From NCBI GenBank assembly GCA_037039685.1, contig JAWNGF010000001.1:7440001-7504000 (forward strand): a DNA stretch of 64,000 nucleotides. The letters run 5' to 3'. Both the position numbers and the translations under genes were made by a program. Numbering within the stretch: the stretch's first letter is position 1; every line of letters starts with the position of its first letter. The notes beneath the pieces are model-generated. The model was given only the letters and a program-made list of their open reading frames with translations, did not search any database and was not told the origin of the DNA. Origin of the DNA: Ceratobasidium sp. AG-K. Taxonomy: Eukaryota > Basidiomycota > Agaricomycetes > Cantharellales > Ceratobasidiaceae. Shown in pieces: positions 30,594 through 43,476 of the stretch.

Positions 30594-31093
30594 TGTCATG
30601 ACCTGTCCCGCCCTCTCTCCTTGTTCTGCGGTCTCCTGGCTTGTACTGGCGCCTTATGCGCCCTTTCTGTATAGATGTGCCCTCTCCCTTGTTTAGTGAG
30701 GTGTATGGATGACGTGTCACCATGAGTCATATGACTCATGCTGTTTTCTATTGGCTGGCCTGCGCAGCCCCTTTATGACTTGGACTTTGACTTGGGCATG
30801 TGACTCATGTATATACTATGACTCACTTGTTTTCTGAGTATATATACTGGCTTGCAAGCATGGTCATCCCCAGCTTGCTTTGCCTCGTCAACTCTCCCTG
30901 CAGTGTGATCAGAGGCACTTGGCTACTTAGCCACTTCAGCGCAGCCACTTGGACTTAGGAGCTAGTGACTTGTACCTACAAGACTAGCGTTTGTCCACTT
31001 TAGTGATAGAGTCTTAGAAGACTTATCACATATTGTTCCACATCTCAAAGGCCATTAGCGGTCGTCAACCATAGGCATTAGCAGGTTGCGACA
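30594..31093 (+). repeat. 5' LTR of element C
   Basis: TGTCATGACC...GGTTGCGACA, 500 bp. It contains a GTATATATACTGG box near 30839. Similar to the LTR of E. Confidence 0.92.
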
Positions 31094-31149
31094 TTGCAAA
31101 GCAAGCTCTTAGGACACTGAGCCACAAGAAAACAAGGTCATGTGACAAC

Positions 31150-33318
31150 ATGGACAATTGATCCTCAAGTGCAGCGTCTCGAAGGAGCGAGGCTCCAACA
31201 GCGACAATAGTCGAAATCCGATTGAACCCACCAAGAGGAGCAAGAGAACAGGCAGGTGATTGGACGGCACCACTTAGAAGCGGCAGCCGCGCGTCAAGAC
31301 CCCCTTCTACCAGCGTCCCAGGAGCAATCGGCAACATTATTGAAACATCAGGAACTCAAGAAGAAACCAGGATTTCAAACGAGCAAAGGTCCACCTCACC
31401 AACTATTTGAGTAGTTGAAAATCCAATCAACACACCACCAGCAGCCCCAGTCATCACTTTCCATGGGGAAAGTATGATTAGCCCTAGGGCTGTGCGCGTG
31501 ATTAGGATACCAGGACCACTTAGAAATGCAACCCCAGGACCATCGGACACTGGAACAACAGGGACTAGACAACCTTTAGCTTTTCCTGACTTTGGAATGC
31601 AATTTCCACCACCAATAGCTACCCCTGCATCCATGCCACCACTAGTAGAAGTCCCTAGGATTCACAGTGCCCTGAGCATGCCATCAACCTTCCAATCACA
31701 GGGAAGCGTCAAGTCAATTCCACAAGATGAAGGACTGAGACAAGAACAACTGATGGAAAACATGGAGGGAAATCCAATCCAAACCCTGGAAAGGATCTTC
31801 AATACCCTCCAGATCCAATATCAACAAGAGAACGCAGTCCAAGCCCTTAGAATTGAAGGGCTGGAACAACAATGGGATCTACAAACCCAAGATACGACAA
31901 ATATGATGCAACAAATTGAGCGCATCTCCTCTAGAACGGAAGATGGAGTCAATACTTTCTATGAAAGGTTGAGGAACGTCGATCGCGTTCAACAGCAAAT
32001 CATCAATGTCTTTGAATGATTGGTGGAAAGTTCCGAACAAATCAACAACAGGTTGAACAATCTTGATATCCTGATGAACCAGACCTTGCAAGGACATACC
32101 CAACGCATCACATGCATTGAAGAAACCCTAGGAAGAATGGCGGAAGGAATGAGAAACATGACCATCACCCTTGGAAGGATTGATGAGGAAGTTACTGATG
32201 GATTCCAGGACCAAACCACTAGGATGCAAGAGGTCTGCCTACAAACCAGGGAAACGTTTGACCTTCTTGAACAGATTGGTGCTGATGCCCAAGCAGAATC
32301 TGAACACCAAAGGGAGGAATCACAACGAACCCCCATTGAGATCCCACAACAAAGAGAACCACCCCCTCATCTTCCACCACAGGGACGACAATCACCCTCT
32401 TTTGAGGTACAAGGACAATCCGGATATCAAATCAGAGACAAAGGAAGGACCTTTATCTTCCAAACGACTCAAGGAGGCAACGGAGGAAACTCAGGACCAC
32501 GCATCAAAATGCCGAAGGCTTTCAAAGGAACCAGGGGAACTGCTGCCAAAACCTTCCTTGCAAGATTGAAGGCATATTTTCGTCTGAACCCCACCCAATA
32601 TGACACGGATGAACGAAGCATTGTCGCAGTATTGATGAACATGGCAGAAGGTCCCGCTGGAAATTGGGCACAACCAGTTCTGAATAGGTACAACGACAAC
32701 CTAGACCATCCGTGGCTAGATTCATGGGAAGCCTTCCAAGAAGCCTACAACAGACAATGGAGCGACCCCAGCAAGAAGGTTGAAGCTGAACAGGGAATCC
32801 AACAACTTTACCAAAACAAGAGCATGTCTGAATATGTCTCTGACTTCCAACTTCTTTCCCAAGAACTTGACTGGAACAACGCAGCCCTAGCAGCACGATT
32901 CAGACAAGGCCTGAACCGCTTTATCAAAGCAGAACTCGTTTGTGAGGAACTCAGGGATAGAGCAGGAGCTGAACAGCGAGATCTTGAAGGATGGATCAAT
33001 ATCGCCCTGCAAGCGGAGGAAATCAACAAACTGACCAACCTGGTTAGTACAAGGAAGAAGAACAAGCAGCCAGCCCAGACGGAAGGTTCCAGGTTCCAGA
33101 AAATCAAAGGGGATCTGGTCCCAAAAGAAGAAAAGAAACGCCAAAGAGAAAGCAACCTCTGCATCAAATGTGGGGAAGCAGGGCACAATCTCGCTGACTG
33201 CACAAAGGAATGGACCTACAAAGACAAGGGAAAGAAGCCTGTGAAAGGAAAAGCTGCTGAACTCAAAGATGAGAAAGTGAATGAGAACAAATCCACCAAT
33301 TCTGAGTTGGAAAACTAG
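31150..33318 (+). pseudogene. Gag of element C, three TGA stops
   Basis: One frame from ATG 31150 to TAG 33318, broken by TGA at 31159, 31408 and 32017. It contains the long helical region (QQIINVFE...NRLNNLDILMNQTLQGH), the Gag domain (KAFKGTRGTAAKTFLARLKAYF, WEAFQEAYNRQWSDPSKKVEAE) and a CCHC knuckle (CIKCGEAGHNLADC). The frame is otherwise intact, so decay is by point changes. At the gag end the sequence is TTG GAA AAC TAG, one base different from the GGGAAAA site in A, B, D and F. Confidence 0.85.
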
Positions 33319-36300
33319 ATGGGCATCTCTCCACCGTGTGTGAGGATGCCCCGATATCCTCTCTGCAAAATGTATACTATTGCAAGGCTACAAATGAAAC
33401 ACCCATGGTATACACAACTGCAGAGGGAATCACGGAAAAAATCTCAACTCTCATTGACTCTGGCTTGTCTAGAAATTTTATTGACCTGAACTTTGCCAAG
33501 GAAAACGATATCCCTTTGATCAAATTACAAAGCCCCAGAAGCATTGAAACCATTGACGGAAAAACACAAAAAGATCAGATCCAGTTCAGGTGCAAGCTGA
33601 AATTTGATCTAGAAGGAAGAACTTTCCACCAAAAATTCTATGTCATGAACACTGGCACACAACCCATGATTTTAGGAATGCCATGGCTGAAGGAAACCAA
33701 CCCTGAGATTTCCTGGTCCCCCTTTACTATCAAATGGAAAACAGAACTGCCCCTTATTGCCAAAGCAGGACTACTTCAGGAACTACCAAGAGAACTTGAA
33801 GAATTCAAGGACGTCTTTGACAAAGAAAAGTATGACAAACTCCCTGAACACAGGGAATGGGATTGTAGAATTGACTTCTATGACAACAATCGGCTTCCAA
33901 AGCCAAAGAAGGCCTACCCTCTGTCACCAAGGGAAAGAGAAGCAACAAAGGAATATATTGAGAACAAACTCCGGTCAGGACGTATCAGACCCAGCAAATC
34001 TCCCCTTGCTGCAAGCCTCTTCTTTGTCAAGAAAGCCCTGAAGGGAGGACAAACCATCCCTGACCTACGTCCTGTTGTTGACTACAGAGGAGCAAATGAA
34101 GAAACCATCCCGGACCGCTACCCTATTCCACTTCTTGAATAACTACTAGAGATTTTCAAGAAGACTGGAGAAAGCTTGAAGGAAGAACTTTTCATCACTT
34201 CTCTTGATCTGAAGAATGGCTTTTGGAATGTCAGAATCAGAGAAGGAGACGAATGGAAGACGGCATTTATTACCTCAGAAGGGCTTTTTGAATACACCGT
34301 GATGGCCTTTGGCCTCAAGAATGCACCTTCTACTTTCCAAAGAATGATGGACCACATCTTCAGGGACATGATTGGAGTGAAGATCGTGATCTACATTGAT
34401 GACATCCTTATCATTTCTCAAGGAAGAGATCAACACACCATAGATATCAAGGAAGTCTTGCAACATTTGAGGAAGAACAACCTTTTTGGAAACTTGAAGA
34501 AATGTACCTTCTATGGAAAAAGAGCCGACTGGGTTGGGTTTGTTGTCAACAAAGACAGCATCTCCATGAACAAAGACAAAATCAAGACTATCCAAGAATG
34601 GCCCACTCCCAAAACTGTGAAACAACTACAGGCGTTCATTGGTTTCTGCAACTTCTATAGGAGATTTGTGGTAGCCTTCTCCTCAATTGTCAAACCGCTG
34701 ACCCAATTGACAAGAAAGGACAAGAAATGGGAATGGAACGCAGAACACCAGGAAGCCTTTGATTCCCTGAAGGACGTCATATTAAGAGAACCAGTACTTG
34801 CACATCCGGACAAATCAAAGCAGTACTTCCTTGAGACAGACGCCTCAGGAGTTGCAATGGGAGCTATTCTTAGCCAACAACAAAAAGACGGATATTTACA
34901 CCCAGTAGGGTTCCTTTCAAGAAGCTTCAAGGAAGCAGAGCTGAATTACGACACGCATGACAAGGAGCTTCTTGCCATTATAGAAGCACTGCGACACTGG
35001 CGCATTCACCTTGAAGGAACAAAGGAACCAATAGTGATCTACACAGATCACAAAAACCTTACTTACTGGCAGAAGGCCAGCACCTTCAACCAGCAACACA
35101 ACAGATGGCTCCTCATGTTAGCAAGTTACAACTTCGAGATCCACTACTGACCTGGCAAAATGTTGGAAAAGCCGGACATCCTTTCCAGAAGAAGCAATCA
35201 CAACAATATTGCCTCCGCTGAACAAGTGATGATTTCTGCTGAAAACTTCAAAGGATTCTCAGCACTGATGAGTGACAACATCATTGCGGAAATCAAAGAA
35301 GCCCTGGAGGAGGATGAAAGCCTGGAAACGTTGATCAAAAGCACCAAAGAAAAGGAAGACCTACCACCCTCCGTGAGAAAACAGTTCAAGGACTACGAAA
35401 TGAACGAAGATCTCCTGTGGTACCAGGGAAGAATCATGGTCCCTGACAAAAAAGACATCAAGCTGAAGCTTCTCAAGCTCTACCATGATTCGCCCATTGC
35501 AGGGCACCAGGGACAAGCCAGAACTCTAGAACTCATTGCTAGGAACTACTACTGGCCAGGCATGAAGGCTCAAGTCAACAAGTATGTTGACAGTTGCAAA
35601 GCGTGCCAGAGAGGGAAGGGAAGCAAAGGACACCTACCACTCAAACCCTTGCCCATTCTGGAGAAACCTTGGGAAAATATTGCATATGATTTCATAGTGA
35701 AATTACCTAGATCACAAGGGTTTGACAGTGTCCTTGTTGTGATAGACTGCTTCTCTAGAATGGCACATTTCATCGCTTGCAACAAAGCCACCAACTCAGA
35801 ACAACTTGCCGGCATCTTCATCAAGGAAGTATGGCGACTGCATGGTTTCCCAAAAACCACTGTCTCCGATAGAGGAACAACTTTCAAATCTCACTTCCTT
35901 GAGGCGGTGTACAAGAGACTCAATATCCAACCAACTTTCAGCACGGCCTTCCATCCTGAAACTGATGGTCTTGCAGAAAGAACAAACCAGTGGTTAGAAG
36001 GTTGGTTGAGAATATTCTGCAACCATCACCAGGACGACTGGGCCAAATGGCTACCTATTGCGGAATTCTGCCACAACAATCACAAAAATCGCGTTACAAA
36101 CAAGTCTCCCTTTGAGATCGTCTATGGAATGACTCCAAAATGGTCCATTGAGGAATATATGACTCAATCCCCAGAAGCCAACAAATGGACAAAGGATATG
36201 GAAGCTGTGTGGGAAGAAGCGAAAGCCATGATGGAATACCACCAAGCAAGGGAAGAACTTCCAAAAAAGCAATACAAAGAAGGGGACAACATGTGGCTCC

Positions 36301-36780
36301 TGACTACCAATATCAAGACCAGGCGCCCAAGCAAGAAGCTTGATGACAAAAAAACTGGCCCCTTTGTAGTCAAGAAACAAATTTCTTCACACGCCTACCA
36401 ACTTGACCTCCCCAAGTCCATGAAAATACATGACGTCTTCCATGGAAACATGTTGACTCACTACAAGGAAGATGTGGATTTCCATTGGAACCAACCCCGG
36501 CCTCCGCCAATTGTTACGGAAGAAGGGGAAGAGGAATATGAAGTAGAAAGGATCATTGATTGGCATCAAGACCCTGACAGGCTGAAATACCGCATCAGAT
36601 GGAAAGGCTATGGACCTCTAGAAGACACGGAAGAACAAGCGGAAAAATTTGCCAAAATGACTCCAGTGATGAGAAAGTTCCAAAAGGACTTTCCCACCGG
36701 CCCTCTTCCTCCGAATTTCAAACCACAAGAATACAAAAGGACAAGAGGAAAGGCAGCTGAAGTCCTCATCCCAGCTACTC
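33306..36780 (+). pseudogene. Pol of element C, two stop codons
   Basis: The -1 frame relative to gag, open from 33306. Protease (LIDSGLSRNFIDL, Ala of DSGA replaced by Leu), RT with YIDDILIIS at about 34395, RNase H (FLETDASGVAMGAIL), integrase HH-CC (YHDSPIAGHQG...CKAC), core (VVIDCFSRMAHF, SDRGTTFKS), then a chromodomain (KYRIRWKGYGPLEDTEEQ). Breaks are TAA at 34140 (LLE*LLE) and TGA at 35148 (HY*PGK, where relatives have YRPG). The frame remains open to 37880 across ORF3, beyond the recognisable protein. Confidence 0.87.
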
Positions 36781-36829
36781 AGCCTACTCACACCAGTCCG
36801 CTCTTAGCCCACTCTCCCACTGTTTTTGC

Positions 36830-36836
36830 AAAAAAC
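36830..36836 (+). promoter_or_regulatory. Possible -1 frameshift heptamer A AAA AAC (pol to ORF3, element C)
   Basis: In the pol frame the codons are GCA AAA AAC, the correct phase for a -1 slip. The -1 frame is open from here straight into the ORF3 ATG at 36854. Elements A and B lack an in-phase equivalent, so this may be chance. Confidence 0.35.
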
Positions 36837-36853
36837 TCTTTTTATCCTTTGCA

Positions 36854-37963
36854 ATGGCCCCTATCCGCTCCAACAACACCACTGCTGCCGCCCGTCTCGC
36901 CTCCTACAGGCTCAGTGCCGCCTATGGGAAGGCCATCATGGCCGGAGGACCTGGTGAATTTGCCATCAACTGCAGGGCTACAGCACCCTGGTCCCTCAAG
37001 GAGGCCAGGAAACTGGCCAACAACCTCGAGCCTGGGGTTCACCTTGGCTACATCCCCCTCGCCAAGCGTGGCAACCTCAAGTGGGACAAGGAGCGCAAGT
37101 CCCTCATCCACCCCCAACTCGGCTCCCTCCTCTGGGTCAGCCACCCTGACGCCCGGCCCTCAGATCCAACCGACATTGGTTGAAGCAAATATTACCACTG
37201 CCAGGGATGCATCGGACTTACCATCTGCGACGTGGTTCCCAAGAGTGCCGACGCCTGGAACAGGGACACCGGCTACAAATGGGAAGGCAACAAGTGGTTC
37301 AAGTGCAAAACCAACCCCTGCATCGCCTCGACCAATGGAGGACACATCAACGACAAAGGAACCTGGTGGAGCAATTGCTCCTATGACTTCACCAGTGGCT
37401 GGCCCGCCCCATGTGAGTGGCAGAAAAAGCCTGAACCACCAGTCGCTGACAACACTTACCCCGAATATCCGCTCTCCACTACCAACTGGTCAAAATGCGC
37501 AGGCAAAAACAAGGAGGAGACAATTGATGTCTCCCCCCCCCCTCCCATCACTGAGGAGGATGCCAAGCAAGTCGAGCAAGAATGGAACAAGACCTGGGAC
37601 AGGGCCCGGGAAAATGTCGAGGCCCTCATTGCCGATGTTGGGCAGGCAATTGCCAACCTTGAGCCCCACCCACCAGCCGATTGCATGCCTTGCGAGGCAA
37701 ATGTCCTGGAGGCCTACCACCTTGTCCAATGCAGATCCTGGACAGTTGACCAGCTCAACAAATGGCTCGACCACCAACAGGAGCAGTGGGCACTCCAAGA
37801 GCAAGAAGAACTCAAGTGCCTCCAACAACGGCACCAGGAGGAGCTTGACAAGCTCTACCAGGAGAAGTGGGACTGCATGAACGAGGTCCTCAAATCGGAC
37901 ATGCGGAACCTGGCGGAACGTGTTGGCTGGCTGGAGTTAAAGGAATGGGTTGCCCGCAGATAG
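36854..37963 (+). pseudogene. Accessory ORF3 of element C, one TGA
   Basis: One frame of 370 codons from ATG 36854, broken by a single TGA at 37181-37183 (TDIG*SKYYH). The first part is basic and helical. Right after the stop comes a cysteine-rich segment (HCQGCIGLTIC, then KCKTNPC, WWSNCSYDF, APCEWQ). A Pro-rich linker (SPPPPITEED) and a long helical, Gln/Glu-rich C-terminus (HQEELDKLYQEKWDCMNEVL) ending VARR follow. The end is homologous to the broken ORF3 of element E. The C-x-G-C motif resembles the one in ORF3 of A and G. Function unknown. Confidence 0.7.
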
Positions 37964-38003
37964 GCCCAGGCGCTCCACTACCTGGCCCTATGTGGGGGGG
38001 CAA

Positions 38004-38503
38004 TGTCGTGACCTGTCCCACCCTCTCTCCTTGTTCTGCGGTCTCCTGGCTTGTACTGGCGCCTTATGCGCCCTTTCTGTATAGATGTGCCCTCTCCCTT
38101 GTTTAGTGAGGTGTATGGATGACGTGTCACCATGAGTCATATGACTCATGCTGTTTTCTATTGGCTGGCCTGCGCAGCCCCTTTATGACTTGGACTTTGA
38201 CTCGGGCATGTGACTCATGTATATGCTATGACTCACTTGTTTTCTGAGTATATATACTGGCTTGCAAGCATGGTCATCCCCAGCTGGCTTTGCCTCGTCA
38301 ACTCTCCCTGCAGTGTGATCAGAGGCACTTGGCTACTTAGCCACTTCAGCGCAGCCACTTGGACTTAGGAGCTAGTGACTTGTACCTACAAGACTAGCGT
38401 TTGTCCACCTTAGTGATAGAGTCTTAGAAGACTTATCACATATTGTTCCACATCTCAAAGGCCATTAGCGGTTGTCAACCATAGGCATTAGCAGGTTGCA
38501 ACA
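38004..38503 (+). repeat. 3' LTR of element C
   Basis: TGTCGTGACC...GGTTGCAACA, 500 bp, the same length as the 5' LTR, preceded by a polypurine tract and followed by the CTGAG duplication. Confidence 0.92.
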
Positions 38504-40516
38504 CTGAGGTCCCTCTTCTGCCAAATTGATGAAGAGATGTGGCAAAAGTAGGAGTTTTTGAGGGACTACTCCCCCTTCTAGGTTGTGGTCACTTTGTTGA
38601 CTGAGTGCATCCGCTTTGCCATTAAGGTTGCCAGCTCTGTACTTGATTTGGAAGTTAAACTCCAAGAGGAAGACGGCCCATCTGTTCTGTCTTTTCATCA
38701 ACACTTTAGAGGTCATGAAATATTCCAGGTTTTTGTGATCTGTAACAAGCAATACTGGGATCTCTGTTCCTTCCAAAAGATGATGCCATTCTTTGAATGC
38801 TTTGATGATTGCCAAGAGTTCCTTGTCAAAGATGTTGTAGTTACGTTCTGCTGGGGATAGGCTTTTGGACATAAATGCAACAGGGTGTAGTTTGTTGTCA
38901 GGGCCATATTGGTTAAGGACTGCTCCTGTAGCTTTGTCCAATGCATCACATTCAATGATGAACCCTTTGTCTTGGTCAGGTTGTAGAAGGATGGGCGCCT
39001 TGATGAATTCCTTGATTAGTCCCTAGAAGGCAAGTTCTGCTTCTGTTCCCCATTCCCATTGTTTTGTTTTCATTGTCAAATCATACAGGGGTTGTACTAT
39101 ATGGGTATAATTTCGGATAAAACGCTGGTAGAAATTTGCAAATCCCAGGAATGTCTGCACATCTGTAACATTCTTGGGTGTTGGCCATTTTTTGATTGTC
39201 AAGATTTTTTCCTCTTGCATCTTGACCAGTTCTCCTGATATGACTAGCCCTAGGTAGTCTACCTTAGAGACATGAAAGGAGCATTTCTTGAGGGAGCAAT
39301 AGAGACCCTGGCATTGTAGATGGCGCAGGACCTCCTTCACATGCATGGGATGCTCTTCGGGATTTTTGGAGAAGATTAGGATATCATCAATGTAGATTTC
39401 CATGTACACCCCTTTGATGTCCCTGAACTCAGCGTCCATCATGTTTTGAAAGGTGGCCGGTGCATTAGTGAGGCCAAAAGGCATGACTTTTGTTTCAAAC
39501 AGTCCATATTTGGTTCTGAACACTGTTTTGTGAACGTCCTCATCTGCTACCCTGACCAGGTTGTACCCAGATTTGAGATCAAGTTTGGTGAATATCTTGG
39601 CACCTTTAACCTGTTCAATAAGATTGTTGGTTCTAGGCAGTGGGTAACCGTTTTTCTTGGTTTGGCTGTTGAGGTATCAATAATCCATGCACAATCTTGG
39701 GGGTTGGGGAACACCTTCTATATTGTGCCACTTGACAAACATTACTGGTGATGCCCATTGGGATGTGGAGGGAACAATGAATCCTTTGTCCAGATTTTTG
39801 TCGATCCATTTTCTCAAGATTTGATCTTCTTCCTTAGTGAGGGAGTATACCACACCGATCTTGGGTTTAGCGCCTGGTTCCAATTCAATTTTGAGGTCAT
39901 ATGGTCAATGTGGCAGTAGCTTGTCCACTTCTTTGGAAACAAAAACATCCTTGAATTCCATGTATTTGTCAGGAAGTTGGCCAACTACTCCCCCATCTAT
40001 GGTGTTGCAGTCCTCATATAGACATTCTTCCTTGCAGTAATCTGATTCAAATTCTAATGTTCCTGCTGCCCAATCAATTTTTGGGTTATGTTTTTTCAGC
40101 CAGGGAATACCCAGAACCACAGTGTGTTGGCCTAATGGTGCAATATTGCAAGTAATTTCTTCCACATGATTGTTCATAATGACTTGGAAGGTGCATTCCT
40201 TGTCAATTAAACCATTCACTATTGGTTGGCCATCTATCACCTGGACCCTTCTTGCTGTCTTCTTCTTTTTTGTTGGGATTTTGTGTTTCTTTACATATTT
40301 GGAGTTAATGAAGTTTCCCAATGCCCCTGAGTCGATCATGGCTACGGTAATAAGGTTTTTCAGGCTTTCAATTGTGATGGGAATGCAAAGCTGGTCTGCA
40401 TATTTGGTGGAACAAAGATATATTTTGTTTACAGACTGCTTCCAATTTCCTGAGATTACACAATCTAATTCCAACTTTAGGGCACCTGGTGCTCCCCTCA
40501 GTTGCTGCCTTTTCCC
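38504..40516 (-). pseudogene. Element B pol, 5' half (protease, RT, RNase H), several stops
   Basis: Minus-strand protease (VAMIDSGALGNFINSKYV, about 40300), RT (VMPFGLTNAPATFQNMMD, EIYIDDILIFS at about 39390) and RNase H (DHKNLEYF, KELLAIIKAFKEWHH). Stops or frame breaks occur near 39902, 39676 and 39021. At its 5' end the -1 frame from GGGAAAA reads KRQQLRGAPGAL into the protease region without interruption, which supports pol beginning by frameshift. Confidence 0.8.
40510..40516 (-). promoter_or_regulatory. -1 frameshift heptamer G GGA AAA (gag/pol, element B)
   Basis: The minus-strand gag frame reads TTG GGA AAA GGC, ending at a TGA three codons later. The -1 frame continues into protease. 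Same heptamer and phase as in A, D and F. Confidence 0.65.
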
Positions 40517-42163
40517 AACTCCAAATCACTAGTAACAACTTCTTCCAGGGCTGCTATTTGCATTCAACAATCTTTAGCAATATGCCCCTTTTTCTGGCAG
40601 CGATAACAGGTGGTTTTGCTTGTGACCGCTGCTACTTCCACCCTAGCCTGGCAAACATCTGGTTTGATGAAGCTAAAGGGGATTTCCGATGTTGTTCCAT
40701 CAGTCCATTTGACCTTGGGGGTAAGGAAACCGCATTTGTTCTTGCTAATTGACTTGATTGTGCCCTTCTTGCTGCCCTGGGGAGTAACCATGTAGATTGC
40801 CTCTCCTTTCTGGTATCTATGCACTGTTGCACTTGTGGTTACCCGCTTCTGGGTGCCGCTTGAAGTCGCCCTCTCCAGGACATTGGTTCCCTTTTTCTCC
40901 ATGTTCCTTGCAATGAGCACGGCATCAATTTCCTGGGTCCTAGTAAACAGTTCCTGTAGTGTTGCATTGTGACAATTATAGGCCTGGGAGGTTAGCATAT
41001 CCTTGATGTTGTCCTTGAGCCCCACATAGAAGTTGTCTTTCAGGGTCTGCTTGTTGTAGTCTAGTGGTGCCAACAGAATCCTAAATTGGGTGAGGTATTT
41101 GACCACTGTTTTGGTCTGGGAAAGTGCCTTGTACTTCTGTCTGTAGACCTCTACTTGCTCTATTTTGCCAAAGGCTAATTCCCACTCCTGCTGAAAGATA
41201 TCTAGACTCGTAAAAATGGCTTGGGGTACACCTGCATTGTGTAGGTCTTGGAAAGGGCAAATCCGGTCAATAGCAGGGCCGCGTAGGTACAAAATGATAA
41301 GACAGATCTTCTTTTCATCCAAGGCAGTGGCGTAGTGGGAGTTGGCAATGTAATTTGCACAGGAGTAAGTAAAATCCCTGGCCTTGGCTCCTTGCTCCCC
41401 CCGGAATTCAGTTGGTTTGGACACTGCTGATTTTTTCCGTTCTTCCACTTCCAAAGATTGAAGATGTTGGGGCTGTTGTTGCTCCTGATGAGGGTGGTGC
41501 AAATTGCATCATAGAGCCCCTTAGTCCTTGGGTTGCTGTTCCTCCTCCTAGCGAGAATCCTAGTGGACTGGTTGTTAGGGTGTTGGTTTGAGCTGCAGTT
41601 GTTCCACTTCCTACCGTTGGTCTCCCACTTGATACAATTCCTTGTGCCCAAACTGCATCCCTTGTTATTCTATGTTGATCCGTCATTTCATTGTATAGTT
41701 TGCGATTCTGATCCACGATTTCCGTCAGTTGGTTGATGCAGATATTTCCATCATCCCTATTATGGAGGATCCATTGTTTGACATGTTCCAACCTCTCTGC
41801 CAGGAGACTATGGTGCAACAATAATTCTCTGAGAATGAAGAGGACTTCTTTTTGAAAATCACCTTCATGGGTTTCCCACCAGGAGTTGCCCTTGTATTCC
41901 CTAATGGCAGGAGACAGTGGTCTTGATTCTGCGTCAAAGGTTTAGTAGGGGGCCGGTTGGGAACAAATGGTTGTATCCCCTACTGATCCTTCCTCATTGC
42001 CTTCTTTCCTTGATGGGGGAGGTTCTGAGAAGCGAGTTTGATGGAGGGGGGTTTCTGGTGGAGGTATCACAATGGGGCTTTTGCCCTTAGAGAAGGAGGG
42101 CATCAGGGAAGACATTGTTGCTTGGTAGGAATCTGCTGAATTTGTGCGGCTTCTGTTGGACAT
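40517..42163 (-). pseudogene. Gag of element B, broken
   Basis: Starts MSNRSRTNSADSYQ at 42163. A stop lies at 41942, a frameshift near 41500, and a TGA directly after the CCHC knuckle (CYRCQKKGHIAKDC) at 40564. The central part carries a Gag-like region (WELAFGKIEQVEVYRQKYKAL, DNFYVGLKDNIKDML). A basic SH3-like segment (GTIKSISKNKCGFLTPKVKW) resembles a similar piece in the gag of D and F. Confidence 0.75.
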
Positions 42164-42522
42164 CTACAATAAATGCGCTTCCTGGTGCGCTTTGACCAAA
42201 ATTGGCTAGTAATGTTTGTTATAGAAAATATATCCCCTGGGTAGAGATGGAATGTGTAGGGGGAACCTAGTCAATGGTAGGTTCAGTGCAATGGTCTCAG
42301 AGGTCCTTGTTCCAATAGAATATATGAATGGTGCTTCCTGATTAGGTGGCCACGGTTCGGTGATATCAGAGGATAGGGGACATTGTTGACAGGCTAATGG
42401 GTGCGAGCTGCAGTGTGCCTCAACATGTAAATGATGCAGGGGAGAGATGGGGGTATTAGCTGACAATGGTGAGGGGTGTGCAAATGCTCAGAGGTGACCT
42501 GGTGATGAAAGACCTGGTTCTG
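42164..42522 (-). other. 5' leader of element B
   Basis: Untranslated leader between the B gag start and the solo LTR. No open frame of note. Confidence 0.4.
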
Positions 42523-42978
42523 TGTCATGAGCCAGCTCCCTCCATTGGACTTGCCTGTCGTCTTGTCTGCCTGTTTCTCCCTTTGTGCTGTGTTTCCGTT
42601 TCCGTTTGCCGCATTGCCACCTTCTTGTGGTTATTTCTGTTACTCTGTGTAACGCGGCTGTGCTTTGTACGAGTCATGTCTGTTCATACAGCATGACTCA
42701 CTTGGACACTCCTGACTGGCTTTCTTGTATGACTCATGTGGCTGCGCCTTGTATGACTTGGCCACTTTTTGAATATATATAGAGGACCAACAAGCCTGGT
42801 TACCCCAGCTTGTTTTGTCTCGTCAAACATCCCCTTTGAGTGACACTTTGAACCACCCCTACCCTCAAGAGCCTACAGACACATAAGTGTGTTGCAGTTC
42901 AAGAGGTCACTTAGGTCTTAGTGCCGTCCACTCTCCATCGCAGCTTGTCTCATAGCCATCAAGAAGAAGCTTATGACA
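42523..42978. mobile_element. Solo LTR of the A/G family
   Basis: TGTCATGAGC...GCTTATGACA, 456 bp, co-linear with the LTRs of A and G, including the TATATATAGAGGACC box. Flanks TTCTG and TTCCG look like a 5 bp target duplication with one transition. Formed by LTR-LTR recombination (inference). Confidence 0.85.
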
Positions 42979-43032
42979 TTCCGACAGCAACAAAGGCTGT
43001 ATCCGTGGCAAAGGCAACAAGACTTGTTCTAG

Positions 43033-43476
43033 TGTCACAACCCTAGTTGAACCTTGGAGGCTGAGACTCCACAGGCAGTGAGGAAGGGGGTTGAGGTGAC
43101 AACAAGGGTCAAATGTATGGCGCTTAGGCCTAAGTGAGTCATGCAATGAGTGATGGGGAAAACAACAAGAGAACAAGTCTTGTGGAGGCAAGACTTGTGT
43201 CACTGGTATATATATGCGCTACTGTGGCTATGTACAATAGAGAGCAAGCGACAAGGGAAACCAAAAGGAGGGAAAGCAAGAGTCCGAGAGAAGAGAGGAA
43301 AGAACAAAGGAAACGTGATAAGTCCATGGAGGCCAAGGAGATAAGGGAACAGGGCAGGCAGGCATGTCCCACGGTCAAGGCTTACATAAAGGCAACTAAA
43401 TGCGCCAAGGCGAGAAGAACAAGACCAAACACAAGGCAACAAAACAACAAGAAGAGGACAAGAAAAGGTTGTGACA
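43033..43476 (-). repeat. 5' LTR of element B
   Basis: 444 bp, TGTCACAACC...GGTTGTGACA, paired with 27973-28414. Confidence 0.88.

Larger units (their letters stand above)
30594..38503 (+). mobile_element. LTR retrotransposon C (chromovirus), complete structure, coding regions decayed
   Basis: Two 500 bp LTRs (30594-31093, 38004-38503) are flanked by the target duplication CTGAG (30589-30593, 38504-38508). It is inserted in the pol of B in opposite orientation. The order is gag, pol with chromodomain, ORF3, polypurine tract (GGGGGGGCAA), 3' LTR. I count about eight LTR differences. Gag has three in-frame TGA stops, pol one TAA and one TGA, and ORF3 one TGA. Confidence 0.93.
27973..43476 (-). 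mobile_element. LTR retrotransposon B (chromovirus), degenerate, with nested elements
   Basis: It is flanked by LTRs of 442 bp (27973-28414) and 444 bp (43033-43476), both TGTCACAACC...GGTTGTGACA. The internal order on minus is gag, PR-RT-RNase H, [element C at 30594-38503], rest of RNase H/integrase/chromodomain, ORF3, polypurine tract, 3' LTR. A solo LTR sits at 42523-42978. Removing C with one CTGAG rejoins the pol frame (EEGPQ|GMALTTD). The outer flanks (CCCAG and GAGAG) do not form a target duplication, so one end may have been altered or recombined. Confidence 0.85.
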
